Assembly (NCBI GenBank): GCA_028277745.1
Contig: JANQFR010000074.1
Span: 1 to 43,460, forward strand
Direction of reading: 5' to 3'
Length of the DNA stretch: 43,460 nucleotides
Source of the DNA: Phycisphaeraceae bacterium
GTDB taxonomy: Bacteria > Planctomycetota > Phycisphaerae > Phycisphaerales > Phycisphaeraceae
The notes under the pieces were generated by a model. The model was given only the letters and a program-made list of their open reading frames with translations. It did no database searches and was not told the DNA's origin. A program made the position numbers and the translations under genes. How positions within the stretch are numbered: the first letter of the stretch is position 1; every line of letters starts with the position of its first letter. Of this stretch, positions 15,701-24,180 are shown piece after piece.

Positions 15701-16695
15701 ACAACAGCCCGTTCCAGGTCGCGTGGCTGCCCGACCACGTCAAAGACGAAGCGCTGGCGACGGTGCGCGACCTGTCGCTGGAGCGACTCGGCCGCACCGG
15801 GTCGCCGATCGTGTTCGAGGGCAACGCCCCGGCCGACATCGATCAGAACGCGCTGCTCACCGGCCTGCTCGACCGCTCCGACTGGCCTGACCCCGCGTCG
15901 GAGGCCCACGCCTACATCGGCGAGCCCGTGGCGATCAAGGCCCCCACCTCCCTGGCGCTGCGGCGGCAGACCGGCGCCAACGTGCTGGTCATCGGCCAGC
16001 AGGACGAGGCCGCGATGGCCATGATGCTCACGAGCCTGGCCAGCCTCGCCGCCCAGCACGCGCCCGGCGCCGCGCGCTTTATCCTCCTCGACGGCTCGGC
16101 CCCCGACGCGCCCACCGCCGGCCTCATGCAGCAGGCCGCCGACGCCGTCCCCCACGACGTCCAACTCGTCGACTACCGCGGCGTCGATGACGCGATCAAC
16201 GAGCTGGCCCAGGACGTCCAGCGCCGCCAGGACGCCGACGCCCACAGCGACCCCGCGGTGTACGTCCTGATCTACGGCCTGCAGCGCTACCGCATGTTCC
16301 GCAAGACCGAGGAGGACTTCAGCTTCTCGATGGACGACGACGAGCCCAAGCCGCCCAAGCCCGACAAGCAGTTCGCCCAGATCGCCGCCGACGGCCCGGC
16401 GGTGGGCGTGCACCTGATCGCCTGGTGCGACACCCCCATCGCCCTCGAGCGCGTGGTCGACCGTTCGCTGATGCGCGAGTTCGACCACCGCGTCCTGTTC
16501 CAGATGAGCGCCAACGACTCGAGCAACCTCATCGACGCCCCCACCGCCAACATGCTCGGCTTCCACCGCGCGCTGCGCTACAGCGAGGAGCAGGGCCTGA
16601 TCGAGAAGTTCCGCCCCTACGCGATGCCGAGCCCGGGCTGGATCGAACAGCTCAAGTCGCGCCTCGCCGGCAAGACCGCGCCGTCGCCGCTGTGA
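12784..16695 (+). CDS. FtsK/SpoIIIE-type membrane ATPase with three ATPase modules (EccC-like)
   Basis: The protein has 1303 residues. Residues 1-205 are a long coiled coil. Membrane helices lie at about 214-233 and 246-266, followed by a second coiled coil to about 420. Three ATPase-like modules follow. The first (from about 430) has no Walker A. The second has Walker A GKTGSGKS (766-773) and Walker B ILMVVDE (D874, E875). The third (about 1040-1300) is degenerate, with GQQDEAAM where Walker A would be. Two membrane helices and tandem FtsK-like modules are the design of EccC/YukB motors of type VII secretion. The γ DNA-reading domain of FtsK is absent. The long coiled coils are unusual. It closes the operon and ends at a structured repeat. 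Confidence 0.88.
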   Translation: MTDLPRGHQQRQAIDALLHLAHASAEREITLDKTRRNNQQTLDYRHDQLGERLTKRRQMVLKRHQQAAEVERTEAEDRFEEEFQALRSRGQAKLKEVVADDEAALSQVEKKRNHEAALVQAEYDEVERKLESAKRKIKDRTTSRRNELEEIRERAVNQLRKYRLKRIAKVSPEEPEPVQGDPKQAFADERAAAERAAHQLRRLVLARLVSGYIKPLIVIAALCAVSAWVILTQTEAEGIEDLEVQIALGGAFVVVFIIVALFKLMASTQARALYFTVRDSVEAGRAAADLIFDQAGEKRATARAEAEARRRDGVKAVRAKYEPDLRAVQSRLDVKRAQAQSEYEQDIAELQDRKTAALDRLNQDQTDRQAAIEARYDRRQALADARRRQQSTDLQQDHDDAMAALRAAWERQQAESLSVVQRVDELDRERFPRWGSDVWGDWAPPRTFVDIARFGNLHVDVRGLAGETMPGGYMEGALPQPFDTPALLAFPDRASLLMRADPAGRDACIGLLQAVMVRLLTSLPPGRVRFNLIDPVGLGQSFAGFMHLADHDDQLVAGRIWTDRSHIEEQLVDVTEHMENVIQKYLRNEYETIDAYNKEAGELAEPYRFVVVADFPHGFSEEAIRRLNSIAASGARCGVYLLILRDTREPMPAQVSIEDLEKNAATLVHADGSFTWRDEVFEPLPLTIESPPSEDFITRTCHTVGAAAVAAGTVQVPFDTIAPKPEQCWSRNSAEDLAVEVGRTGATRLQSFVLGHGVAQHALIAGKTGSGKSTLLHALITNLALWYAPDQVEFYLVDFKKGVEFKTYATHASPHAKAIAIESDREFGLSVLQRLDAELTRRGDLYRKLGVQDLAAFRAAQPETPMPRILMVVDEFQEFFSEEDKLAQDAALLIDRLVRQGRAFGIHMLLGSQSLGGAAGLPRTTMGQMAVRVALQCSEADSQLILSDNNSAARLLSRPGEAIYNDAGGAVENNSPFQVAWLPDHVKDEALATVRDLSLERLGRTGSPIVFEGNAPADIDQNALLTGLLDRSDWPDPASEAHAYIGEPVAIKAPTSLALRRQTGANVLVIGQQDEAAMAMMLTSLASLAAQHAPGAARFILLDGSAPDAPTAGLMQQAADAVPHDVQLVDYRGVDDAINELAQDVQRRQDADAHSDPAVYVLIYGLQRYRMFRKTEEDFSFSMDDDEPKPPKPDKQFAQIAADGPAVGVHLIAWCDTPIALERVVDRSLMREFDHRVLFQMSANDSSNLIDAPTANMLGFHRALRYSEEQGLIEKFRPYAMPSPGWIEQLKSRLAGKTAPSPL

Positions 16696-16699
16696 AAAG

Positions 16700-16793
16700 G
16701 CAGGAAAGCAGAAAAGCAGGAAAAAAGGAAATAAAAACAGAGGGAACCCCCCCAGGCCCGGTTCTTCTTCATTTCCTGCTTTCCTGCTTTTCC
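16700..16793. repeat. Structured purine/pyrimidine repeat, copy 2
   Basis: It has the same plan as 4478-4570: a purine arm GCAGGAAAGCAGAAAAGCAG..., a pyrimidine arm ...CCTGCTTTCCTGCTTTTCC, and an inner stem GAACC (16744-16748) with GGTTC (16760-16764). It lies between the converging ends of the FtsK-like and RND genes and may terminate both. Confidence 0.75.
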
Positions 16794-19700
16794 TCAAGCA
16801 TGAATCGTGCGCTTGGGCGACAACTCCACGCCCCGGGTCCGCCCGTGCCAGAGGAAATACGCCGCGGCCTTGATGTCGTCGAAGATCAACATCGCGCAGG
16901 GCAGCACGATCAGGATCAGCACGGTCGCGGAGATCAGGCCCATCGCGATCGAGATCGCCATCGGGATCAGGAACCTGGCCTGGAACGAGGTCTCGAGGAT
17001 GAGCGGGGTGAGGCCCAGCACCGTGGTGATGGTGGTGAGCATAATCGCGCGGAGCCGTGCCCGGCCGGCCTGGACCAGCGCGTCGAAGACGTTCTCGCCC
17101 TGCAGGCGCAGCTTGTTGTAGAACTCGACGAGGATCAGCGAATCGTTGACCACGATCCCCGACAGCGCCACGAAGCCGATCAGCGAGAGGAAGGTCATCT
17201 CGTACCCCAGCAGCAGGTGCCCCCAGATCACGCCGATGAGCGCGAAGGGGATCACAAGCATCACGACGATCGGCTGGAAGAACGAGTCGAAGAGCCAGGC
17301 GAGGATGACGTAGATCATGACGCAGGCGGCGGCGAAGCCCAGGGGCAGGGTCGAGAACGCGTCGCCGATCTGTTCCTGGCGTCCGCCGAAGCTGATGTCG
17401 ACCCGCGGGTGGTCGCGGCGGAGCTGGTCGAGGAAGGACAACTCCTCCCCGGCCCCGGCCCGGGTGAGCGCGAGGGTGACGGTCTCGGGTGAGTAGCCGT
17501 CGGCGACGTCGGCCAGAACGGTGATCGAGCGCTCGCGGTCGATGCGGCGGATGGAGGCGAAGGTGTCGGACTCGGCGATGTCGGCGATCTCGATCAGCGG
17601 CACGGTCTGCCCGGCCGGGCTGACGAGCCAGGCGTTCTCGATGGCGTAGAGCGAGCGGCGGGCGTCCTCGTCGACGCGGACGCGCACGTCGATGTCTTCC
17701 TGCCGGTCGGCGAAGACGTGGGCGTCGATGCCGAACAGGAACCCGCGGACCTGCGTGGCGACGTCGGCGACGGTGAACCCCAGAGCCGCGGCGCCGGGCT
17801 TGAGGTTGATCTGCAGCTCGAGCTGGCCCAGGTCGTTGTCGTCGCGCACATCGAACACGCCGTCGTAAGACGCCAGCTCCTGCTTGAGGAGGGAGGCGAC
17901 GGTCAGGAGCTGATCGGTGTCGGGGCCGCGGACGCGGAAGGTGATGGCGGGGCCGCCGGGGCCGCCGCCGATGGTTTCAAACGTGACCTGCTCGGCAATA
18001 GCCGCGGCGTCCGCGCTGGCGGCGCGGATGGAGTCGACCACCTTCGTCGAATCGCGGTCGCGCGTCTCGACCGGCTTGAGCTCGATGAACATCTGGGCGA
18101 CGTCCGACGACGCCGAGTCGCGCGTGCCGGTCTCGATGTTCGCCGCCGCGCCGATGGTCGCCGCCACCGTCTGGACCTCCGGCTGGGCGACCGCGGCGGC
18201 CTCGATGGCGCTGACCACCTGGTCGGTCAACCCGATCGGCGAGCCGATCGGCGTGCGCACGTCGACCAGGATGGTCTCGGCGTCGTCCGTCGGCAGGAAG
18301 GTGAACACCAGCCGGCCGCTGGCGACCATGCCCAGCGAGATGGTCAGCGTCGCGATCGCGATCGCGGCGGAGATGTAGCGGAACCGCAGCGCCTTCTCGA
18401 GGACCGCCGCGTACGCCGGGATCACCTTGTCGTGGATGATGCGGTCGCGCATCTGCTCGCCCCGGCGCACCCACCCGATGAAGCGCGACGGTTTGGATCG
18501 GTCGCGCTTGGCCAGCGAGTGGCCCATGTGCGAGGGCAGGATGATCAGCGACTCGATCAGCGACATGACCAGCGCGCAGGCGACCACCAGCGGCAGCGCC
18601 CCCAGCAGGTCGCCGATGTTGCCCTTGACGAAGGTCAGCGGGAGGAAAGCGACGACCGAGGTCATCACGGTGGCGACCACGGGCCAGAAGACCTGCTGGG
18701 CGCCGTTGACCGCGGCTGCGAGCGCGGGCTCGCCCCGGTCGTGCCGCGCCTGGATGTTCTCCGACACCACGATCGCGTCGTCGACCAGCAGCCCCAGCAC
18801 CACGATCAGGCCGAACATGGTCAGCAGGTTGAGGGTCACGTCGATGCTGAGCATGAGCATGAGCGTGCCGGTGATGGCGGTGACCAGCCCGACGCCGACC
18901 CACAGCGCGACGCGCCAGTTGAGGAAGATCAGCAGCGTGCCGAAGACGAGGATCGCGCCGTAGGTGGCGTTGCGGGTCAGCAGGTCGAGCCGGCCCTCGA
19001 CGAAGCGGGCCAGGTCCGACGTGTAGCGGATCTGCACCCCCGCGGGCAGGGGCAGCGGTGAGCTGTGCCCCAACTCCCACGCCTGCTTGCGGTGGCCTAT
19101 GCCCAGCCGCTCAAGCCCGCTGGCCCGGAACGGCTCGCCGTTGCGCCCGGCCACGTAGGCGCGGACCATCTCCGCCATGTTCACGATGTCCTGCTTACCC
19201 ACCCGGAACACCGTCATCATCGCGGTCGGCTGGCCGTTGAAACGGTTGATCACCTGCTCGTCGACGAACCCCTCATCGACCGTCGCCACCTCGCCCAGCC
19301 GCAGCGTGCGCCCGTCCGCCTCGCCCAGCAGCACGATCTCGCGGATCGCCCGCTCCCGCTCCTCCACCCCCATCGTGCGCACCTTTACGTCGCCCGACTG
19401 GCTCCGCACCGTCCCGCCGGGGATGTCGTTGAGCCACTGCCCGATCCGCTGCGCCACCTCGGGCAGGCTCACGCCGTACTGCACCAGCGCTTCCTGGTCC
19501 ACGTCGACCCGCACCTCGTAATCCCGCACCCCCTCGATCGTGATCTCCCCCATCCCCGGCAGGGTGCGCAGCTCGTCGCGGACCTCGCGGATCGTGTCTT
19601 TCAGCACCGATTCGTCCACGTCGCCGAACACCGCCACCCGGATCACCGGGAGCCGCGGCTCGATCTCCGTCACCGTGAGCTTCTCCGACTCGTCGGGCAG

Positions 19701-20054
19701 GTCCTGCAACGCGTCGACCGTGCGCTCGACCTCGTCGATCGCCTTGTCGACGTTGATCCCCTCGCGGAACTTGACGGTGATGACCCCGGCGCCCTCGAAG
19801 ACGCGGGTCTGCAGCTCGTCGACCTCGTCCAGGTCCGCCAGCACGTCTTCGACCTTGATCGCCAGGGTCTCTTCCAGCTCTTCGGGCGAGGCGCCGGGAT
19901 AAGGCATCGAGACGGTGGCGCTCTCGGTGTCCTGGGCCGGGAAGAACTCCCGGCGGAGGCTCCACCCCGACGCGATCCCGCCGATGAGGATCGCCGCCAT
20001 CAGCAGGTTCACCGGCACCGGCCGGTTGACGCCGAAGCTCGAAAGGCTTTTCAC
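16794..20054 (-). CDS. RND-family efflux permease (AcrB-like)
   Basis: The protein has 1086 residues, the usual length for a hydrophobe/amphiphile efflux RND pump. The N-terminal membrane helix (VPVNLLMAAILIGGIASGW) is followed by a periplasmic porter domain (YPGASPEELEETLAIKVED). The proton-relay helix GLLVDDAIVVSENIQARHDRGE lies near residues 415-440. The second half repeats the layout, ending with LILVEFYNKLRLQGENVFDAL and a last cluster of helices. The two Asp of VDDAIV are the expected proton-relay residues. It starts 4 bp inside the end of the adaptor gene (ATGA overlap). The outer-membrane channel is not encoded here. Confidence 0.95.
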   Translation of the reverse strand: MKSLSSFGVNRPVPVNLLMAAILIGGIASGWSLRREFFPAQDTESATVSMPYPGASPEELEETLAIKVEDVLADLDEVDELQTRVFEGAGVITVKFREGINVDKAIDEVERTVDALQDLPDESEKLTVTEIEPRLPVIRVAVFGDVDESVLKDTIREVRDELRTLPGMGEITIEGVRDYEVRVDVDQEALVQYGVSLPEVAQRIGQWLNDIPGGTVRSQSGDVKVRTMGVEERERAIREIVLLGEADGRTLRLGEVATVDEGFVDEQVINRFNGQPTAMMTVFRVGKQDIVNMAEMVRAYVAGRNGEPFRASGLERLGIGHRKQAWELGHSSPLPLPAGVQIRYTSDLARFVEGRLDLLTRNATYGAILVFGTLLIFLNWRVALWVGVGLVTAITGTLMLMLSIDVTLNLLTMFGLIVVLGLLVDDAIVVSENIQARHDRGEPALAAAVNGAQQVFWPVVATVMTSVVAFLPLTFVKGNIGDLLGALPLVVACALVMSLIESLIILPSHMGHSLAKRDRSKPSRFIGWVRRGEQMRDRIIHDKVIPAYAAVLEKALRFRYISAAIAIATLTISLGMVASGRLVFTFLPTDDAETILVDVRTPIGSPIGLTDQVVSAIEAAAVAQPEVQTVAATIGAAANIETGTRDSASSDVAQMFIELKPVETRDRDSTKVVDSIRAASADAAAIAEQVTFETIGGGPGGPAITFRVRGPDTDQLLTVASLLKQELASYDGVFDVRDDNDLGQLELQINLKPGAAALGFTVADVATQVRGFLFGIDAHVFADRQEDIDVRVRVDEDARRSLYAIENAWLVSPAGQTVPLIEIADIAESDTFASIRRIDRERSITVLADVADGYSPETVTLALTRAGAGEELSFLDQLRRDHPRVDISFGGRQEQIGDAFSTLPLGFAAACVMIYVILAWLFDSFFQPIVVMLVIPFALIGVIWGHLLLGYEMTFLSLIGFVALSGIVVNDSLILVEFYNKLRLQGENVFDALVQAGRARLRAIMLTTITTVLGLTPLILETSFQARFLIPMAISIAMGLISATVLILIVLPCAMLIFDDIKAAAYFLWHGRTRGVELSPKRTIHA

Positions 20055-21445
20055 GGGGTGGCCCTCTCGACCGGCGCGCCCACGCCGTCATGCGCCACGG
20101 TCGTCGCCAGCACCGCCGTCACCGCGGCGCCGTCCCGCATGTCCCCCGACACGTTCACCAGCACCAGCTCGCCGCCCTGGAACATGTCGCCCTGCGTCTC
20201 GTCCAGCACCGCCCACTGGTCGTCGGGCAGGCCCAGCCCCGCGAACTCGCCCTCGTGCACGTGATCGACCGCCACGTCCATGCTTTGAAGCACGCCGTCT
20301 TTCACGGTCAGGACCCGGCCGCCGCGGATGCTGCGCCGCGGCACGACCCACCGCATCTGCGGCTCGTTGGCGGTGACCGTGCCCGACACGAACACGCCCG
20401 GCGTCAGCAACTCCGCCTGGCGCGAGGTGCCGTACGCCGTGAGGGCGTCGGGCTGTTCGATGTCGACGTACACCGCGACGGTGCGCGTCTGCGGGTCGTC
20501 TTCCGGCGCGATGCGGCTGACCGTCGCGGGCCACTGCCGCTTCGTCCGGTTGGCGGTCAGCGTCACCTGGTCGCCGATGGTCACGTCCCGCCGCGCCGAC
20601 GCGGGCAGGCGCAGCGGCACCTCCAGGCGCTGCAGGTTCACCACCCGCGCGACCCGCTGGCCCGGCGTCAGGTTCTCACCCACCTCCACGTCCACCGCCT
20701 GGATCACCCCGTCGATCGGGCTGACGATCCGCGTGCGTTCGAGTTCGAGCTGCGCCAGGCGCAGGGTGGATTTTTGCGACGCGATCTGCGCCTCAAGCTG
20801 CGCCTGTCGCGGCTCGATCCGGTCGAGCGCCTCCTTGGTCGACACCTGCCGGCTCCGCGCCGCGATCAACTCGCGCCGCGTACGATCCACGTCCTGCTGG
20901 TTCGCGGCGCCCCGCTGGTAAAGCTTCTCGATCCGTCCGACCTCGTCACTCAACAGGCGCACATCGTCGGCATCCAGCTCAAGGCGCTGATCCAGGCTTT
21001 GTTTTTCCACCGCCAGCAACGCCTGCTGCGCCTGGAGGTCGGCCAGCGTCTGCTGCGCCGCGTCGGCCCGCCGCTCGAAATCGGTCGGGTCCAGTTGCAC
21101 CAGCAGGTCGCCCTTGGCCACCGCGTTGCCCGGCAGCACCCGGCCGGGGATCGCCTCGACCGTCGCCGTCACCCGCGCCGGCACGTCCGCGGTGTTCAAC
21201 GCGTCCACGCTGCCGTAGCCCCGCCACTGTCGCTGCACCGGCTCGCGGGTCGCCTTGAACACGATCGCTCGGGGTAAACCCGCGCCGACCTCGCTCTTCG
21301 GCGCGGTGGTCCCGGTGCTGACCAGCAGGGCGTACACGCCCATCGCGAACGCCACGATCGCGACCGCGGTGATCGCCCGCGTTGTAATCATCACCCCACG
21401 TCTGGGCTTGGAGGAGGAACTCACGCTTCCACTTTCGATAAACAA
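20051..21445 (-). CDS. RND efflux periplasmic adaptor (membrane fusion protein)
   Basis: The protein has 464 residues. A membrane anchor spans about residues 20-45 (ITTRAITAVAIVAFAMGVYALLV). The lipoyl/barrel-sandwich halves are seen at VEAIPGRVLPGNAVAKGDLLVQLDP and VSPIDGVIQAVDVEVGENLTPG. They are separated by an α-hairpin of about 120 residues (LADLQAQQALLAVEKQSLDQRL...). β-barrel and membrane-proximal domains complete the protein. It bridges the RND permease to an outer-membrane channel. A start at ATG 21445 or at MITTRAITA (21391) is possible, and the second would remove a Ser-rich tail. It is translationally coupled to the pump. Confidence 0.93.
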   Translation of the reverse strand: MFIESGSVSSSSKPRRGVMITTRAITAVAIVAFAMGVYALLVSTGTTAPKSEVGAGLPRAIVFKATREPVQRQWRGYGSVDALNTADVPARVTATVEAIPGRVLPGNAVAKGDLLVQLDPTDFERRADAAQQTLADLQAQQALLAVEKQSLDQRLELDADDVRLLSDEVGRIEKLYQRGAANQQDVDRTRRELIAARSRQVSTKEALDRIEPRQAQLEAQIASQKSTLRLAQLELERTRIVSPIDGVIQAVDVEVGENLTPGQRVARVVNLQRLEVPLRLPASARRDVTIGDQVTLTANRTKRQWPATVSRIAPEDDPQTRTVAVYVDIEQPDALTAYGTSRQAELLTPGVFVSGTVTANEPQMRWVVPRRSIRGGRVLTVKDGVLQSMDVAVDHVHEGEFAGLGLPDDQWAVLDETQGDMFQGGELVLVNVSGDMRDGAAVTAVLATTVAHDGVGAPVERATP

Positions 21446-21528
21446 TCCGTTCGACCGTACATTGTACCAACCTCCCCCGCCACGTGGCGGGTGGCTGACG
21501 CCCCTACTACGTGATCGGCGATTTTTCC

Positions 21529-21570
21529 GTTACGTTTTCCGCCACGTCCGTGCTCCTGGCCGGCCGATCC
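21529..21570 (+). pseudogene. Remnant copy of the ABC-F gene 5' end
   Basis: The 42 bases match 29,431-29,471, the leader and first codons of the ABC-F gene. GTTACGTTTTCCGC is identical, ~8 bases diverge, and TGCTCCTGGCCGGCCGATCC matches with one change. The start reads GTG instead of ATG (Leu-Leu-Ala-Gly-Arg-Ser preserved), then similarity stops. It is on the same strand as the ABC-F gene. Confidence 0.55.
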
Positions 21571-21686
21571 GCCCCCAATCCGCGCCCCGCGCCTGGCTCG
21601 GGGCGCCGTCCCCCGGTTTAAAGTCGCGTCCGAGGGCCCGACGGTTCACCAGGGTTCACGTTTTTTACCGATCACTCCCCCGCCGT

Positions 21687-22166
21687 TTAGCGCCGGCCCG
21701 TCGGGCCGGGCGGCGCCTCGCTTGCAGGGGCGAGCCGCTTGTACAGGCCGATGCGGGCGTGCCCGCTTGCGTAGAAATGCGTCTTCTTTAAGAACACTTC
21801 GTAGCCTCGGCGCCGATAAAAATGCGGGGCTTCATACTCCGCGGTCCAGGTCCAGATATGGCCGACGCCCAGGGACGCGACCCGTTGCTCAAGCCGATCG
21901 AGCAAATCGCCGCCGATCCCCTGGCCGCGGAACGGCTTTGCGACGAACAGGTCGGTCAGATAGAACCAGTCGGCGTACCCCACGTCTTTGCGGTAGGCCA
22001 ACCCGCTCGAACACCCGACAAAGGTTTCACCTTGCACGGCGACGAAGCCGAACCGTCCGGACGATTCCGCCGGGTTTCCGAACGCCACGCCGTGCTGTTG
22101 AAAGCCCGCCTTCACGAAGCCGTACTCGGCTTCGGTCATGTCTCGTTCACGAAGCTCGACGGGCAT
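21687..22166 (-). CDS. GNAT-family N-acetyltransferase
   Basis: The protein has 159 residues and one GNAT domain. The acetyl-CoA pyrophosphate loop is FRGQGIGGDLL (about residues 79-89), preceded by the strand WFYLTDLFV. The C-terminal part (AEYEAPHFYRRRGYEVFLKKTHFYA) is the usual last helix and strand. The substrate is unknown; small molecules such as aminoglycosides, or protein N-termini, are common for the family. It starts at ATG 22166. It lies at the left side of the accessory island and is not followed by an attC site, so it is not an array cassette. Confidence 0.88.
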   Translation of the reverse strand: MPVELRERDMTEAEYGFVKAGFQQHGVAFGNPAESSGRFGFVAVQGETFVGCSSGLAYRKDVGYADWFYLTDLFVAKPFRGQGIGGDLLDRLEQRVASLGVGHIWTWTAEYEAPHFYRRRGYEVFLKKTHFYASGHARIGLYKRLAPASEAPPGPTGRR

Positions 22167-22525
22167 CAGCGCGGCCTCACGTAGTAAAATGGTTGAGTTG
22201 AAGGTGACGTCGCCAATCTCGCCTCATGCGTCGAAGCCATCAACCGGTCCAGGCTAACCTTTATCTAAAAGGTAGCGGGTGTGAAGGGCATTCCTCATTG
22301 TAAGAGGGAGGCGGCTAATGGTTTCACAGATTGGATTCTGTGTTCTCTGTTCTAAGAAGATGCTATTGGGGTTCCGGTGATTCTTTTTCAGCACTTTCGA
22401 TGGTCCGGCATTGGTTTCACATGGTTTTGATGCGCTTGGAAAGTATGAAACATTGACTCTGCAAGCCGATTATTTGACTGCAACAAATCGATGAGAGAAG
22501 CGAATGAAATAATGGGGATTCACGT
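22167..22525. other. Intergenic region, 359 bp, low GC
   Basis: No coding frame with host-like codon use is seen. A small hairpin, ACCTTT with AAAGGT, lies near 22257-22275. GGGGA before ATG 22526 is the likely ribosome binding site of the next gene. The base composition drops clearly here compared with the efflux genes to the left. Confidence 0.5.
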
Positions 22526-23734
22526 ATGACAAACGGCGGGGCAAAGTTATTGGCCGCTTTTATTGGGGGCATCGTTTTTACATCGCAAGCGGCGGATTCG
22601 GATTTGCATGGAGATGTGCATCGCTTGATTGAAATATTGGAGGACCGAGAAAGCAGTCTGAGCAACTTCCGGTACGAGCTGACCGAGAGCCGTTCAGCGC
22701 TTGATCGCGGGGCGCAGGATTATGCGTTACTCCAGGATAGCCGAGTGTCGTTGTCTTACGTTGACGGTCGGTTTCTCATCGACAAAAAGACCCGGTTTTC
22801 TGACAGCGGCCAGAGCATCAGCTACAAGTCTTTATGGGACGGCGAAAAGAAACGCTCGCTTTCAATGAATGAAGACGGTTCGGTCAAACATGGGCGTGTG
22901 GGCGATACCGAGCCGGACGCCGTTTATAAGAGCAACTTCAATAGAATGCTGGGGCTTTGGCGATACGATGAGAAACCGATCAAGGTAGGAGAGCATATCG
23001 TTTCCGTGCCGCGCATGTTGCCTTTATCGAAGTGGGTAAGAGAAATAGCGCGTAGACCCGGGATGAACCTTGCGATTCGGAAAGAAGGCGATATCACTAC
23101 ATTAAATGTGTCTTTTGGGCCGAACTCGAAGACCGAAATATTCAGCTTTGATGGCGCCCGGGGCGGCATGCTCTTTAAGCATGAGTACATTTACGAGCTG
23201 GGTTCAAATAAACACCACTCGGTGACAACGGTTGATGAAGCCAGAGAGGTTGATGGACTGTGGGCGCCGTTCAAGACTACGACCCTTGTGAAGGGTACGG
23301 GAAGCGCCTCGGAAGGAATGTACGTGTTTGAGGTAGAGCAATTGGCTTTCGGCGTCGTTGAAGATCAGGACTTGACGCTCAAGTTCCCCGTAGGTACGGA
23401 AGTGTATGATGAGATGGTCAGGGTCGCTTATCGAGTCACTTCCGATGGCGGCCGTCAACTCTTGTCGGTTTCATCTGATTCAGGCGAGGTGCTTTACGGC
23501 GATACAGATGGCCTGCCGGAGGGCTTTGATGTTCAACTGGAAGATGATGCGGCCGTGGGCGGTGAATCACGTCCGGCCAACAATGAAGGATCGAATGGCG
23601 TGAATAGTGAGGCGGCGCAAAACGCGGAAACGGGAGCCAAACGCAGCGGCCTCCTTTATGCCTTGCTTGCGATTGGCGTAGGCGTTGTAGGTGTTTCGGT
23701 ATGGCGTTACCGTCGCATCGGTGCGAAGCGTTGA
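22526..23734 (+). CDS. Secreted, C-terminally membrane-anchored protein, unknown function
   Basis: The protein has 402 residues. A signal peptide covers about residues 5-23 (GAKLLAAFIGGIVFTSQA). The body resembles the half-open β-barrel style of LolA-like planctomycete proteins (YVDGRFLIDKKTRF; SYKSLWDGEKKRS; FEVEQLAFGVVEDQDLTLKFP). A Glu/Asn-rich spacer follows, then a membrane helix at about 372-390 (LLYALLAIGVGVVGVSVWRY) and a basic tail. The body may bind lipid or act in envelope stress sensing, but this is a guess. Codon use is much less GC-biased than that of flanking genes, which suggests recent transfer with the island. Confidence 0.75.
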   Translation: MTNGGAKLLAAFIGGIVFTSQAADSDLHGDVHRLIEILEDRESSLSNFRYELTESRSALDRGAQDYALLQDSRVSLSYVDGRFLIDKKTRFSDSGQSISYKSLWDGEKKRSLSMNEDGSVKHGRVGDTEPDAVYKSNFNRMLGLWRYDEKPIKVGEHIVSVPRMLPLSKWVREIARRPGMNLAIRKEGDITTLNVSFGPNSKTEIFSFDGARGGMLFKHEYIYELGSNKHHSVTTVDEAREVDGLWAPFKTTTLVKGTGSASEGMYVFEVEQLAFGVVEDQDLTLKFPVGTEVYDEMVRVAYRVTSDGGRQLLSVSSDSGEVLYGDTDGLPEGFDVQLEDDAAVGGESRPANNEGSNGVNSEAAQNAETGAKRSGLLYALLAIGVGVVGVSVWRYRRIGAKR

Positions 23735-23793
23735 TTGAGACCGTGCCACACTGAAGCGTTCGACGCATCCACGGACACCCCGAATAGTGGTGT

Positions 23794-24051
23794 TCAGGTC
23801 GTCGTACGACGAGGTAGGTTCGCGACCGGGGTTCTCAAGGCGTGAATCAAAACGAAAGAGAAAATCGAGCAGCCTATAAATGCACCCATATACAGCGATG
23901 TCCGACGAGCGATTTCGGCCTCCGGCAGCACGTAAATGTAGAAGAAATAGGGGATCGCGGCAGGAAGGCAGCACACCAACGCGAATAGCAAAACGGTCCC
24001 CCAGCAAATGCGACGCTTGCCTTGGTTGTTCTCTGCATAATGGAGAGTCAT
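23794..24051 (-). CDS. Small membrane protein at the distal end of the cassette array
   Basis: The protein has 85 residues from ATG 24051 (MTLHYAENNQGKRR). The frame stays open to 24138, but that extension lies inside an attC site and is not used. Two membrane helices are at about 17-40 (CWGTVLLFALVCCLPAAIPYFFYIYV) and 52-72 (MGAFIGCSIFSFVLIHAL). No attC follows it on its 3' side. It is therefore either the last cassette with its site lost, or the flanking chromosomal gene. No family is recognised. Confidence 0.6.
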   Translation of the reverse strand: MTLHYAENNQGKRRICWGTVLLFALVCCLPAAIPYFFYIYVLPEAEIARRTSLYMGAFIGCSIFSFVLIHALRTPVANLPRRTTT

Positions 24052-24066
24052 GGGATTGCTCCTGCG

Positions 24067-24176
24067 ACTTAACGTTTCTCGGCTCAGTTGCTGGCTGCCC
24101 GTGGGAGCAGGTGTCGAGCCGATCACTTGATTATCCATCTCAGGCGTTGCCGGTCAACTGCAGCCGGTGGTTAGGC
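24067..24176 (-). other. attC site 1 (110 bp)
   Basis: The boxes are ACTTAAC (24067) and GTTAGGC (24170). It follows the stop of the GNAT cassette gene and is the last site of the array. Confidence 0.85.
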
Positions 24177-24180
24177 CGCA

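Noticed and set aside
11623..16797. 1724-residue open frame on the minus strand opposite the FtsK-like operon
   Set aside because: It is the antisense shadow of four well-supported genes. Its composition (long Val/Gly/Leu/Arg runs) reflects GC-biased codons read backwards.
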